Source: CALNYX01 sp942490925 (GTDB taxonomy: Bacteria > Chlamydiota > Chlamydiia > Chlamydiales > JAAKFR01). From it: a stretch of DNA of 64,000 nt. A model generated the notes under the pieces. The model was not told the DNA's origin and did no database searches. It saw only the letters and a program-made list of their open reading frames with translations. The translations under genes and the position numbers were made by a program. Positions within the stretch are counted from its first letter, which is position 1. Every line of letters begins with the position of its first letter. The stretch covers positions 992,001-1,056,000 of the forward strand of contig CALNYX010000017.1 in assembly GCA_942490925.1 (NCBI GenBank), written 5' to 3'. This document shows, piece after piece, positions 41,869-48,771 of the stretch.

Positions 41869-42413
41869 ATCCTAATACTCTTGTATTTATACCAGCTATT
41901 GACCATCCAAATCTAATTAGCTCTTCCGTATTTAAGATGTTAAGTCAATGGCATGGATCTGTCCCTGTGAAGGACATACAAGTTGCCGAAATAGACCCAG
42001 TTTATGCTGGAGGCAATGATCTCTGCATGCATTACGGGCTTCCAATAACCGCAGGTGCTAATTGTGTAATTATTAATGCTACTCGAGGAAGTTTTTCACA
42101 AGTTGCTGTATGTATAGCTCCTGTGAATTATCGCATCAATTTTAATGGTGTTGTCCGCAAAACGTTAAATGCTCGTCGCGTTTCTTTGGCTCCCCTTGAT
42201 TTTATATTAAAACAGACTGAGATGGAATATGGAAGTATTACGCCTATAGGGCTCCCTCTAGAATGGACGATCTTAATAGACTCTCGTGTCATTTCTCCAC
42301 CGAGTATTATCATTGGATCCGGTTTATTAAAATCAAAACTACGTTTGCCTTCTAAAGCACTAGAGGAACTTCCTTCTGCCAAAGTCGTTGAAAATCTAGC
42401 TTTCCATAAATAA
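41865..42413 (+). CDS. YbaK/EbsC-type aminoacyl-tRNA deacylase-like protein
   Basis: 182 residues. The YbaK domain covers residues ~55-180: NCVIINATRG, NFNGVVRKTLNARRVSLAP (the K-x-x-x-ARRVSLAP helix), ITPIGLPLEWTILID, IIIGSGLLKSKLRLP. Relatives clear mischarged Ala- or Cys-tRNA. The N-terminal ~50 residues are an additional segment. ATGA overlap with the beta-lactamase remnant; no ribosome-binding site visible. Confidence 0.82.
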   Translation: MNPNTLVFIPAIDHPNLISSSVFKMLSQWHGSVPVKDIQVAEIDPVYAGGNDLCMHYGLPITAGANCVIINATRGSFSQVAVCIAPVNYRINFNGVVRKTLNARRVSLAPLDFILKQTEMEYGSITPIGLPLEWTILIDSRVISPPSIIIGSGLLKSKLRLPSKALEELPSAKVVENLAFHK

Positions 42414-42648
42414 GTCTCTGCTTTGATTCATTGGTTTGAGAAAAATGACGGACGCGGTCGCAACGAATCGGAACATCACCTTCGAGAGGACTAACAGTTG
42501 ACTCATATTCAGTTGTACTAATCCCGCAATGTAGCAATCCAATTATTCAATCAGTCCCCCTTCCCCTCCTAGTGACTCTGTACTCCGATCAATAATTTTG
42601 AAAACTTCTTTCCGGTCCATAATGACAACAGCAGCCTGCCTGAGTTTT

Positions 42649-42984
42649 TCAAGTCCTAGCATCAAATTCGAACAATAAATGAGCAGGATCTGAAAATTTT
42701 TCATAATACTGGTTTAGTTGCTCACCAAACCAAAGATCAAAGGGATGATTAGAAGCTTCCCAATCTTTTAATCTTTCCAAAGCATCATCTTCTGCCTCAT
42801 GCACGACCATGACGTAATCCTTGCCAGATACTTTTTCGTGCCAAACTTTTACTGTTCCTAGTCCGTATCGCTTCAATAATTCTTTGTATTCCTGGTTCCG
42901 AGGACCTATGATTTCTGCTATAAATTTTTTATACGCATCTAACGTTCCAGGCTTTAAAAAATTAGCGGATAATAAATCTTGCAT
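42649..42984 (-). CDS. small hypothetical protein (DUF6176-like)
   Basis: 111 residues from ATG 42984, chosen because AGAGGG lies 5-6 bases upstream; the frame also has starts at 43002 and 43026. Compact alpha/beta protein with a helix LDAYKKFIAEIIG, then KVWHEKVSGKDYVMVVHEAED, a layout like ferredoxin-like monooxygenase/DUF6176 proteins. Function unknown. The stretch 42414-42648 beyond it has no credible gene. Confidence 0.6.
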   Translation of the reverse strand: MQDLLSANFLKPGTLDAYKKFIAEIIGPRNQEYKELLKRYGLGTVKVWHEKVSGKDYVMVVHEAEDDALERLKDWEASNHPFDLWFGEQLNQYYEKFSDPAHLLFEFDART

Positions 42985-43159
42985 CACACCCTCTTGTTTC
43001 ATTTGAATGCTAAACAGTATAGACACGAGAATTCATTTTACTCCAATCAAAAGCCCTGAATGCGCCACTCTACCTCAATTCTAATGTATTTATTTCAGCT
43101 ATATATAAAAAGATGTATCCAGAAAGTGAATTTTTGGCGGGCGTGAAAAAAATATAAAC

Positions 43160-43900
43160 TTATTCAAATCCATACGTTTTACGACTAGCTAATGTATCAT
43201 TTTTAATAAAAGTCATGCAGTGAATAGCAACTTCTAATGGCACTGCATTTTTACTTAGATTTAATAAATACCATATCGTTTTGCAAATATCATCGGTTTG
43301 TATCATTTCTTCTGGTTTAAATCTCCTCTTTGCTGTCATTTCGGTAGCGGTTATATGAGGACATAAATTGGTAACTTTTACATTATAATAGGCCATTTCC
43401 TTAGCCAAAGCTTCAGAAAATCCAGATAATCCAAATTTGGATGCAGCATATATACCAGCAAAAGAAGCAGCAGTTTTTCCTCCCATAGAGGACATATTAA
43501 TTATATAACCAGATTTTTGTTTTTTCATTTGTTCCGCAATGTATTTTGCGACATAAATGGCTCCATTTAGATTTATTTTTAAGAGTTCATCTATTTCATT
43601 GTCAGACAATGTTATGGTGCCTTGTTTTAAAATTCCTGCATTGTTAAATAACAGATCTATATGTCCATATTTCGATATAATATTATTTATGCAAGATTGG
43701 ACTTCCATAGAAGTTGAAACATCTACAGAATAATATATAGCGGGATTTTTAGTTTTTTCAATTTGAGCTTTAACAGCTTTTAATTTTTCTTCGTTTCTGG
43801 CTAGCAAAATTACAAAATAACCATTTTTTGCTAAAAATATAGCTACAGATTTACCAATACCACTGCTAGCTCCAGTAACAAGAGCAATTTTTTTCTTCAC
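43160..43900 (-). CDS. short-chain dehydrogenase/reductase
   Basis: 246 residues from GTG 43900, with AAGGA 6 bases upstream (TTG 43915 is the alternative). Classical SDR: cofactor loop VTGASSGIGKS, D-V in YYSVDVSTS, NNAGILKQG, catalytic Ser in MSSMGG, and Tyr/Lys in YAASKFG. Substrate unknown. Markedly richer in A+T than its neighbours (many AAA/ATA/AAT codons), suggesting recent transfer. Confidence 0.9.
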   Translation of the reverse strand: MKKKIALVTGASSGIGKSVAIFLAKNGYFVILLARNEEKLKAVKAQIEKTKNPAIYYSVDVSTSMEVQSCINNIISKYGHIDLLFNNAGILKQGTITLSDNEIDELLKINLNGAIYVAKYIAEQMKKQKSGYIINMSSMGGKTAASFAGIYAASKFGLSGFSEALAKEMAYYNVKVTNLCPHITATEMTAKRRFKPEEMIQTDDICKTIWYLLNLSKNAVPLEVAIHCMTFIKNDTLASRKTYGFE

Positions 43901-43996
43901 TTTAAGTCCTTGCAAGTCATTTTTTTTTACTGATTTTTTGGTATCTAACTAAAAAAAATTTAATCAAGATTCATCCAAAAGGTACCCAAAAAGCTT

Positions 43997-44018
43997 CTCC
44001 AAATTATAAAAGGGGAGC
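43997..44018 (+). repeat. outer arm of tRNA-Ser-associated repeat
   Basis: CTCCAAATTATAAAAGGGGA followed by GC is a near copy of 44224-44244 and complementary to 44249-44270 next to tRNA-Ser. With that partner it encloses the structured core at 44042-44100. Confidence 0.6.
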
Positions 44019-44041
44019 CAAAGTTTTTTTTCGGGATGCAG

Positions 44042-44100
44042 ATTTGGTCAATTGCAACGAGGGCAGTACGAGCAGTACGGCCGAGGAGCAACTGGCCAAA
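44042..44100. repeat. structured repeat element, copy beside tRNA-Ser
   Basis: Outer stem TTTGGTCAATTGC (44043-44055) with GCAACTGGCCAAA (44088-44100): 13 pairs with one wobble and one mismatch. Inner hairpin GTAC-GAGCA-GTAC (44066-44078), flanked by AGGGCA and GGCCGAGGAG. The same layout with compensating changes occurs at 62103-62161 next to tRNA-Phe. No open reading frame. Could be an RNA or a small mobile repeat. Confidence 0.7.
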
Positions 44101-44114
44101 GATGCTCTCGAAAC

Positions 44115-44227
44115 GGAGGAGGTGGGATTCGCCCTTTCAGGGCGGGGTTACAAGTCTCGCTGTCGCTCGCTTGTTTCAACCCTTCGAATCCCTCACGGGA
44201 AAGCTCAACCGCTTCCCCTTCTCCTCC
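44115..44227. repeat. nested inverted repeats containing tRNA-Ser-derived pieces
   Basis: GGAGGAGGTGGGATTCG (44115-44131) is an exact 17-bp copy of the tRNA-Ser 3' end region (44267-44283). It pairs outwards-in with CGAATCCC (44185-44192) and CTCCTCC (44221-44227), and encloses GGGTTACAAG/CTTGTTTCAACCC. The TTCGAATCCC of the distal arm resembles a T-arm in the opposite orientation, so the block looks like inverted tRNA fragments. Confidence 0.6.
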
Positions 44228-44273
44228 AAATTGTAAAGGGGAGCTTTAGCTCCCCTTTTACAATTTGGAGGAG
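44221..44273. repeat. long palindrome overlapping the tRNA-Ser 3' end
   Basis: A 24-base left arm (44221-44244, starting CTCCTCCAAATTGTAAA) and a 25-base right arm (44249-44273, ending AATTTGGAGGAG) are complementary apart from one extra base, around a 4-base loop. The right arm includes the last 7 nt of tRNA-Ser. On the minus strand GGGGAGC-TAAA-GCTCCCC-TTT could act as the tRNA terminator. Confidence 0.75.
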
Positions 44274-44352
44274 GTGGGATTCGAACCCACGGTACGTTTT
44301 AACGCACACACGCTTTCCAAGCGTGCTCCTTCGGCCGCTCGGACACTCCTCC
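44267..44352 (-). tRNA. tRNA-Ser (anticodon GGA)
   Basis: 86 nt class II tRNA on the minus strand: acceptor GGAGGAG/CTCCTCC, D arm TCCGAGCGGCCGAAGGA, anticodon stem CACGC/GCGTG with loop TTGGAAA (GGA), long variable arm (TGTGCGTTAAAACGTAC), T arm GGGTTCGAATCCC. CCA not encoded. Flanked on its 3' side by repeats. Confidence 0.97.
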
Positions 44353-44365
44353 AAAAGAGGAGAGC

Positions 44366-44393
44366 ATCATAACCTCCATCCGAATTACTTGAA
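44366..44393 (-). promoter_or_regulatory. promoter of tRNA-Ser
   Basis: Minus strand: TTCAAG (44393-44388), 16-base spacer, TATGAT (44371-44366), 13 bases before the tRNA. Its -35 box coincides with the -35 box of the divergent promoter. Confidence 0.6.
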
Positions 44394-44417
44394 AGAATTC
44401 CTTCGAAAAGGTATCAT
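44389..44417 (+). promoter_or_regulatory. promoter of the metal ABC transporter operon
   Basis: TTGAAA (44389-44394), 17-base spacer, TATCAT (44412-44417). The -10 ends 11 bases before the ATG at 44429, leaving a leader of only a few bases and no Shine-Dalgarno. Confidence 0.6.
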
Positions 44418-44428
44418 TTCTTCTACTA

Positions 44429-45238
44429 ATGCACAGATTTTTTTTAATTCTCTTACTTCTATCAGCTTCGCTCTACGCCCAACCGCGTGTAGCCGTTAGC
44501 ATCGCACCTCAAAAATATCTTGTTGAGCGCATTGCTGAAGACCGTCTACTTGTCGATGTCATTGTCCCAGACGGAGCTAGCCCTCATTCATACGAGCCAA
44601 CCCCTAAACAAACAGTGACTCTTCAAAAAAGTTCTGTCTGGTTCCGTATTGGTGAAGGATTTGAACAGCGGCTTGTCGGGGTTCTGGCGCCAAAAATGAT
44701 CATTGTTGACCAGCGCGAAGGTATCGATCTGCTCCCCGCTTCAGGTTGCTGCTGCAGCAATAAGGACGCACATGACTCTCACATCTGGCTAAGTCCAACA
44801 CTTCTCAAGAGCCAAGCAAAGCAGATAACTACAGTGCTTTGCCAACGCTTCCCTGAATCTGCCGCTTTTTTCCAGAATAATTTTAAGTCCTTGTCACTAG
44901 AGCTCGATCAACTCAATGACGAGATCTCTGAAATGCTTGAGGGACGAAAAGGAACAACAATGCTTGTTTCGCACCCAGCTTTTGGCTATTTTTGTCGAGA
45001 ATATGACCTCAAGCAGATTTCGATAGAAAATGAAGGGAAAGAGCCTACAACCAAGCAACTGCTCGCTCTAATTGAAGAGGCTCGGGATGCTGAAATTGGC
45101 GCCGTCTTCTTGCAACGCCAATACAATGTGAAAGGTGGTGAGCGTGTGGCTCATGCACTCAATGCTAAAGTTGTCATGGTTGACCCTTACCGTGAAGATG
45201 TCATTGCTAACCTCAAGTTTCTAGCAGAAGTCTTATGA
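44429..45238 (+). CDS. metal ABC transporter, substrate-binding protein (ZnuA/TroA type)
   Basis: 269 residues with a signal peptide (residues 1-17). Periplasmic binder of Zn2+ or Mn2+. Metal ligands by family pattern: His in GASPHSYEPTP, His in HDSHIWLSP, His in SHPAFGYF and Asp in VDPYRED. A Cys/His/Asp-rich loop (GCCCSNKDAHDSH) resembles ZnuA loops but is short. First gene of a three-gene operon equivalent to CT415-CT417. Confidence 0.92.
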   Translation: MHRFFLILLLLSASLYAQPRVAVSIAPQKYLVERIAEDRLLVDVIVPDGASPHSYEPTPKQTVTLQKSSVWFRIGEGFEQRLVGVLAPKMIIVDQREGIDLLPASGCCCSNKDAHDSHIWLSPTLLKSQAKQITTVLCQRFPESAAFFQNNFKSLSLELDQLNDEISEMLEGRKGTTMLVSHPAFGYFCREYDLKQISIENEGKEPTTKQLLALIEEARDAEIGAVFLQRQYNVKGGERVAHALNAKVVMVDPYREDVIANLKFLAEVL

Positions 45239-45909
45239 TTAAGGCAGAAAACCTTTTTTTCTCCTACGATGACAGCACACAAATCCTAAAAGATGTCTCT
45301 TTCACGATCAAAGAGGGTGAATTTGTTTCCCTATTCGGCCCTAATGGCGGTGGCAAGACGACGCTTCTCCATTTAATTATGGGCTTTCATGAGCCTTTGC
45401 GTGGCAAATTGCTGCTTAACGGTGTGTCACCAAAAAAAGCGCGTCCACTCATCGGCTGGGTTCCACAAAGTTTTCATCCTGATCCCCTTTTTCCAATCTC
45501 TGTCCTCGAAGTCGTCTTGATTGGAAACCTAAAGAAGTGCACAAAACAAGAGGCCCTTAAAGCTCTCGACCGCGTAGGCATGAAAAAATTTGCGCCCTTT
45601 CCTTTCACCTCTCTTTCAGGTGGTCAAGCTCAGCGTGTTTTAATGGCCCGCGCCCTTGCTGGTGAGCCTAAAATTCTTCTTCTAGATGAGCCCACTGCTA
45701 ATGTCGACCCTGAGGCTCAAAAAGAGATCTACGCCATTTTGAAAAGCTTGAAAGGGAAAGTGACCATTGTCATGGTTACGCATGATCTGCCCAATTCGCT
45801 TGAACTTTCAGATCGTTTCTTGTGCGTCCAGCACGAGGTTACTGAGATGGCACCAAATCAGATCTGCCACCACTATTCTCATGGACTCTATCACACGGAG
45901 CTCTCATGA
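45235..45909 (+). CDS. metal ABC transporter, ATP-binding protein
   Basis: 224 residues. Walker A GPNGGGKTTLL, Q-loop WVPQSFH, signature LSGGQAQRV, Walker B ILLLDEPTANVD, H-loop TH. Energises import by the adjacent permease. Overlaps the binding-protein gene and the permease gene by 4 bases each (ATGA), so all three are coupled. Equivalent to CT416. Confidence 0.95.
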   Translation: MIKAENLFFSYDDSTQILKDVSFTIKEGEFVSLFGPNGGGKTTLLHLIMGFHEPLRGKLLLNGVSPKKARPLIGWVPQSFHPDPLFPISVLEVVLIGNLKKCTKQEALKALDRVGMKKFAPFPFTSLSGGQAQRVLMARALAGEPKILLLDEPTANVDPEAQKEIYAILKSLKGKVTIVMVTHDLPNSLELSDRFLCVQHEVTEMAPNQICHHYSHGLYHTELS

Positions 45910-46748
45910 ACTTTTTAGATGCCCTGCTCTCCTCTTCGATACTCCAAATGTCTTTCCTAGCTATTATCGGCACCTCATTTGCCAGTGGTATTTTGGGCTC
46001 TTATGTCGTTGTCAAACGGATTCTATCCATCAGCGGAAGCATTGCCCACTCTGTTCTCAGTGGCCTTGGTTGCGCTCTTTGGTTGCAACGCCGCTTTGAA
46101 CTTGAATGGCTCCTTCCCATCTATGGAGCTCTCGTTGCAGCTATCCTTGCAGCCCTGATCATTGGTTTTGTCCATCTCTATTACCGCCAGCGGGAAGATA
46201 CTGTCATTGCCATGGTCTGGTCAATTGGAATGGCTACAGGCGTGATCTTCGCTTCACAAACACCTGGTTTTAATGTCGAGCTGATGAACTTTTTACTTGG
46301 AAATGTGCTTTGGGTGCGGAGTCTTGATCTCGGTATTCTTCTAATCCTCGATTTGATCATCTTGATTTCTGTTCTGGTCTACCACAAACGGTTTGTTGCC
46401 ATCTGCTTTGATGAAAGCCAAGCAAAGCTTCAAGGGCTTCCTGTTGCAAGGCTCTACCTCTTCTTGCTCATTCTCATTGCACTTTCAATTGTCCTTCTCA
46501 TTCACACTGTAGGAATCATCCTTGTATTGAGTCTACTTGCTCTTCCCCCTTCTATCGCAGAAAAGTTCACCTACCGCCTTTCAACGATGATGATTGTTTC
46601 TGTGGGCCTTAATATTCTACTCTGCGTCGGTGGGATGGCACTTGCTTACCGTCTTGACTGGCCGATTGGCGCGACAATCGCGCTCTTCTCTGGAGTCATC
46701 TATTTGCTGAGCATTCGATTTAAAAAGCCGCAGCTTACTTCACAATAA
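45906..46748 (+). CDS. metal ABC transporter, permease
   Basis: 280 residues, about eight membrane helices, ABC-3 family: SFASGILGSYVVVKRILSISGSIAHSV near the N-terminus, MVWSIGMATGVIFAS, GNVLWV and the conserved SLLALPPSIAEKFT. Forms the zinc/manganese channel with the two upstream products. Equivalent to CT417. Confidence 0.94.
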   Translation: MNFLDALLSSSILQMSFLAIIGTSFASGILGSYVVVKRILSISGSIAHSVLSGLGCALWLQRRFELEWLLPIYGALVAAILAALIIGFVHLYYRQREDTVIAMVWSIGMATGVIFASQTPGFNVELMNFLLGNVLWVRSLDLGILLILDLIILISVLVYHKRFVAICFDESQAKLQGLPVARLYLFLLILIALSIVLLIHTVGIILVLSLLALPPSIAEKFTYRLSTMMIVSVGLNILLCVGGMALAYRLDWPIGATIALFSGVIYLLSIRFKKPQLTSQ

Positions 46749-46792
46749 ATCGATCTTGCAGTACGCTCCTACCTCTAACCAGGAGGTAACCG

Positions 46793-47008
46793 ATGATTTT
46801 AACACTTTTAGCTACTGTGCAACTACTTTCAACATGGGCAAGTTCTCTTTCTAGCCTAGATCACACAGTCAATCAAGAGATTGCAAAACTTGAGGCTTCA
46901 GTTGATCAACAAACTCAACAACTTGAAGTGAAAGATATCAAGATTGAAATGGCACGTAACTACTACGCTTTTATTGTGTACGAAATTAAAGATATCGACC
47001 AGAAATAA
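46793..47008 (+). CDS. small secreted or membrane-tethered protein
   Basis: 71 residues behind a very strong ribosome-binding site (AGGAGG, 6 bases before the ATG), which is the main reason to accept it. A short hydrophobic N-terminus (residues 2-20, signal-like) precedes a helix with heptad spacing (LDHTVNQEIAKLEASVDQQ) that could form a coiled coil. No homolog recognised. It follows the metal transporter operon; a hairpin (47015-47037) lies just after its stop. Confidence 0.6.
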   Translation: MILTLLATVQLLSTWASSLSSLDHTVNQEIAKLEASVDQQTQQLEVKDIKIEMARNYYAFIVYEIKDIDQK

Positions 47009-47167
47009 CGACATAAGCGGATCTTGAAAAGATCTCGCTTGGAAGACTCTATCTGGATCATGCACCACAGTTCATGCTGAAAAAGCACTGTTAGTCACAT
47101 GCTCGAAACTGGATAATTTTTTGTTTTCCGTTTTCGAGAAAGTCATATGTTATTATTCTTTATGAAA

Positions 47168-48136
47168 TCAAGAACCTTTCAGCAGCTGACTCAAAGTAGT
47201 GACTATTTCATCAATCCCCTGACCAGTTAAAGCTGAGATCTCAACATGCGGCTCATCGAGCTTGGGCATCTCTTCAGTCATATCAGCCTTATTAAGAGCA
47301 ACGAGACAAGGCTTTTTCAGTAACATTGGGTTATAAGCACCGAGCTCATTTTTCAAGATTGCCAAGTCCTCTAAAGGATCACGCCCTTCAAAACCTGAAG
47401 CATCGATCACAAATAGCAACACTTTTGTTCGCTCAATATGTCGCAAGAACTCATGGCCAAGCCCACGATTTTCATGTGCACCATCGATAATCCCTGGAAT
47501 ATCAGCAAACAAGATGCGCTCATAATCAGAAATTTTATGGTAGCCAAGGTTAGGGCGGAGTGTTGTAAAGGGATAAGCTGCTGTCTTAACAGAAGCATTT
47601 GAAAGCTGTTTGAGAAGCGTCGACTTACCAGCATTTGGGAAACCGACAAAACCGACGTCTGCAATCAATTTAAGCTCTAGCTCAACTGAAAGTGTGCCCC
47701 CATCTCTTCCAGGGGTACATTTATTTGGTGCGCGATTCGTTGGTGTCTTATAACGGGTATTTCCAAAGCCACCTTTTCCACCTTGGCAGGCAAAAAAGCG
47801 CTCTTTATTCTCCGTGATGTCACAAAGAATCTCTTTTGTCTCACGATCTTTGACCAATGTTCCTGGTGGAACCTTCAAGACGAGATCTTTGCCGTTACGT
47901 CCCTTTCGGTTATTACTTCCACCCTGATTGCCATCATCAGCTTTGATGAGCCGACGATTGCGATAGGTATCAAGAGAACGGATTTGGCAGTCAGCTTCAA
48001 AAATGATCGAGGCGCCTTTCCCACCGTCGCCACCACATGGGCCACCCTTGGGGATATATTTTTCACGACGCCAGGCGACAACACCGTTGCCGCCCTTGCC
48101 TGCTCTGAGCTGTAATTGAACTTGGTCTGTAAACAT
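47168..48136 (-). CDS. obg: GTPase Obg/CgtA
   Basis: 322 residues. Ribosome-assembly GTPase. N-terminal glycine-rich Obg fold (RAGKGGNGVVAWRREKYIPKGGP, CQGGKGGFGN) and G domain: GFPNAGKSTLL (G1), DIPGIIDGAHENRGLG (G3), NKAD (G4). The C-terminal OCT domain is absent, so it is the short form. Follows rpmA, as in C. trachomatis (CT418-CT420). Confidence 0.95.
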   Translation of the reverse strand: MFTDQVQLQLRAGKGGNGVVAWRREKYIPKGGPCGGDGGKGASIIFEADCQIRSLDTYRNRRLIKADDGNQGGSNNRKGRNGKDLVLKVPPGTLVKDRETKEILCDITENKERFFACQGGKGGFGNTRYKTPTNRAPNKCTPGRDGGTLSVELELKLIADVGFVGFPNAGKSTLLKQLSNASVKTAAYPFTTLRPNLGYHKISDYERILFADIPGIIDGAHENRGLGHEFLRHIERTKVLLFVIDASGFEGRDPLEDLAILKNELGAYNPMLLKKPCLVALNKADMTEEMPKLDEPHVEISALTGQGIDEIVTTLSQLLKGS

Positions 48137-48148
48137 GCCTAGCCAAAG

Positions 48149-48397
48149 CTATGCAGGAAGAACTGAAACGAAAGTCTTATTAGACTTACGAAACTGAACA
48201 GTACCATCAACAAGTGAGAAGAGTGTGTCATCTGAGCCACGTCCAACGTTCTTGGCTGGATGCCACTTTGTACCACGCTGACGCACTAGAATGCTGCCTG
48301 CTTTTACAAATTGTCCTGATCCAGCTTTGATGCCGAGACGTTTAGATTCAGAATCGCGTCCGTTTCTAGAAGAACCCTGTCCTTTCTTATGCGACAT
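48149..48397 (-). CDS. rpmA: 50S ribosomal protein bL27
   Basis: 82 residues. Reaches towards the peptidyl transferase centre. GSSRNGRDSESKRLGIKAG, VKAGSILVRQRGTK-x-HPAKNVGRG and the FSLVDGTVQF strand are diagnostic. Overlaps rplU by 11 bases; obg begins 12 bases after its stop. Confidence 0.97.
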   Translation of the reverse strand: MSHKKGQGSSRNGRDSESKRLGIKAGSGQFVKAGSILVRQRGTKWHPAKNVGRGSDDTLFSLVDGTVQFRKSNKTFVSVLPA

Positions 48398-48710
48398 GAT
48401 TAACCCCCGTAATTTTCACTCGTGTATAGTCTTGTCTATGCCCTACCTTCCTGCGGTAGTTTTTCCTCTTTTTATATTTGTAGGAAATGACTTTTGGCCC
48501 ACGCACTTGGTCAAGCACTTCTGCTTGGACCGCAGCTTTTGCCACTGTTGGTGTCCCAACTACAGCCTTTTCCCCCTGGTTTAAAAACAAAACTTCTGGG
48601 AATTCCACGCTTTCGCCTTTCTCACCATCGATTAGTTCAACGTCTAAAACGTCACCTGTCTGGACGCGAAATTGCTTTCCGCCACTCTTAAAAATTGCAT
48701 ATTCTGTCAT
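48387..48710 (-). CDS. rplU: 50S ribosomal protein bL21
   Basis: 107 residues from ATG 48710, with an AAAGG ribosome-binding site; the open frame reaches 48740 but the extension matches no L21. YAIFKSGGKQFRVQ, then KVISYKYKKRKNYRRKVGHRQDYTRVKI are typical. First gene of rplU-rpmA-obg. Confidence 0.96.
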   Translation of the reverse strand: MTEYAIFKSGGKQFRVQTGDVLDVELIDGEKGESVEFPEVLFLNQGEKAVVGTPTVAKAAVQAEVLDQVRGPKVISYKYKKRKNYRRKVGHRQDYTRVKITGVNHVA

Positions 48711-48741
48711 TAGGCCTTTCCAAAATTTATTTTTGGACAAT

Positions 48742-48771
48742 AATATAGTCTATAATGGGGAGAGAAGTCAA
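48742..48771 (-). promoter_or_regulatory. promoter of rplU-rpmA-obg
   Basis: Minus strand TTGACT (48771-48766) and TATATT (48747-48742), spacer 18 bases. On the plus strand a perfect TATAAT (48751-48756), 14 bases before the next gene's ATG, lies within the same stretch, so the two divergent promoters overlap. Confidence 0.6.

Noticed and set aside
42352..42537. Minus-strand frame of 61 codons beyond the YbaK gene, and a short open stretch at 42541-42648.
   Set aside because: No ribosome-binding site, partly antisense to YbaK, no recognisable domain; probably decayed DNA.
47015..47037. Hairpin AAGCG-ATCTT/AAGAT-CGCTT after the 46793 gene as an intrinsic terminator.
   Set aside because: Imperfect stem and no following T-run; could still be an RNA structure but not supported as a terminator.
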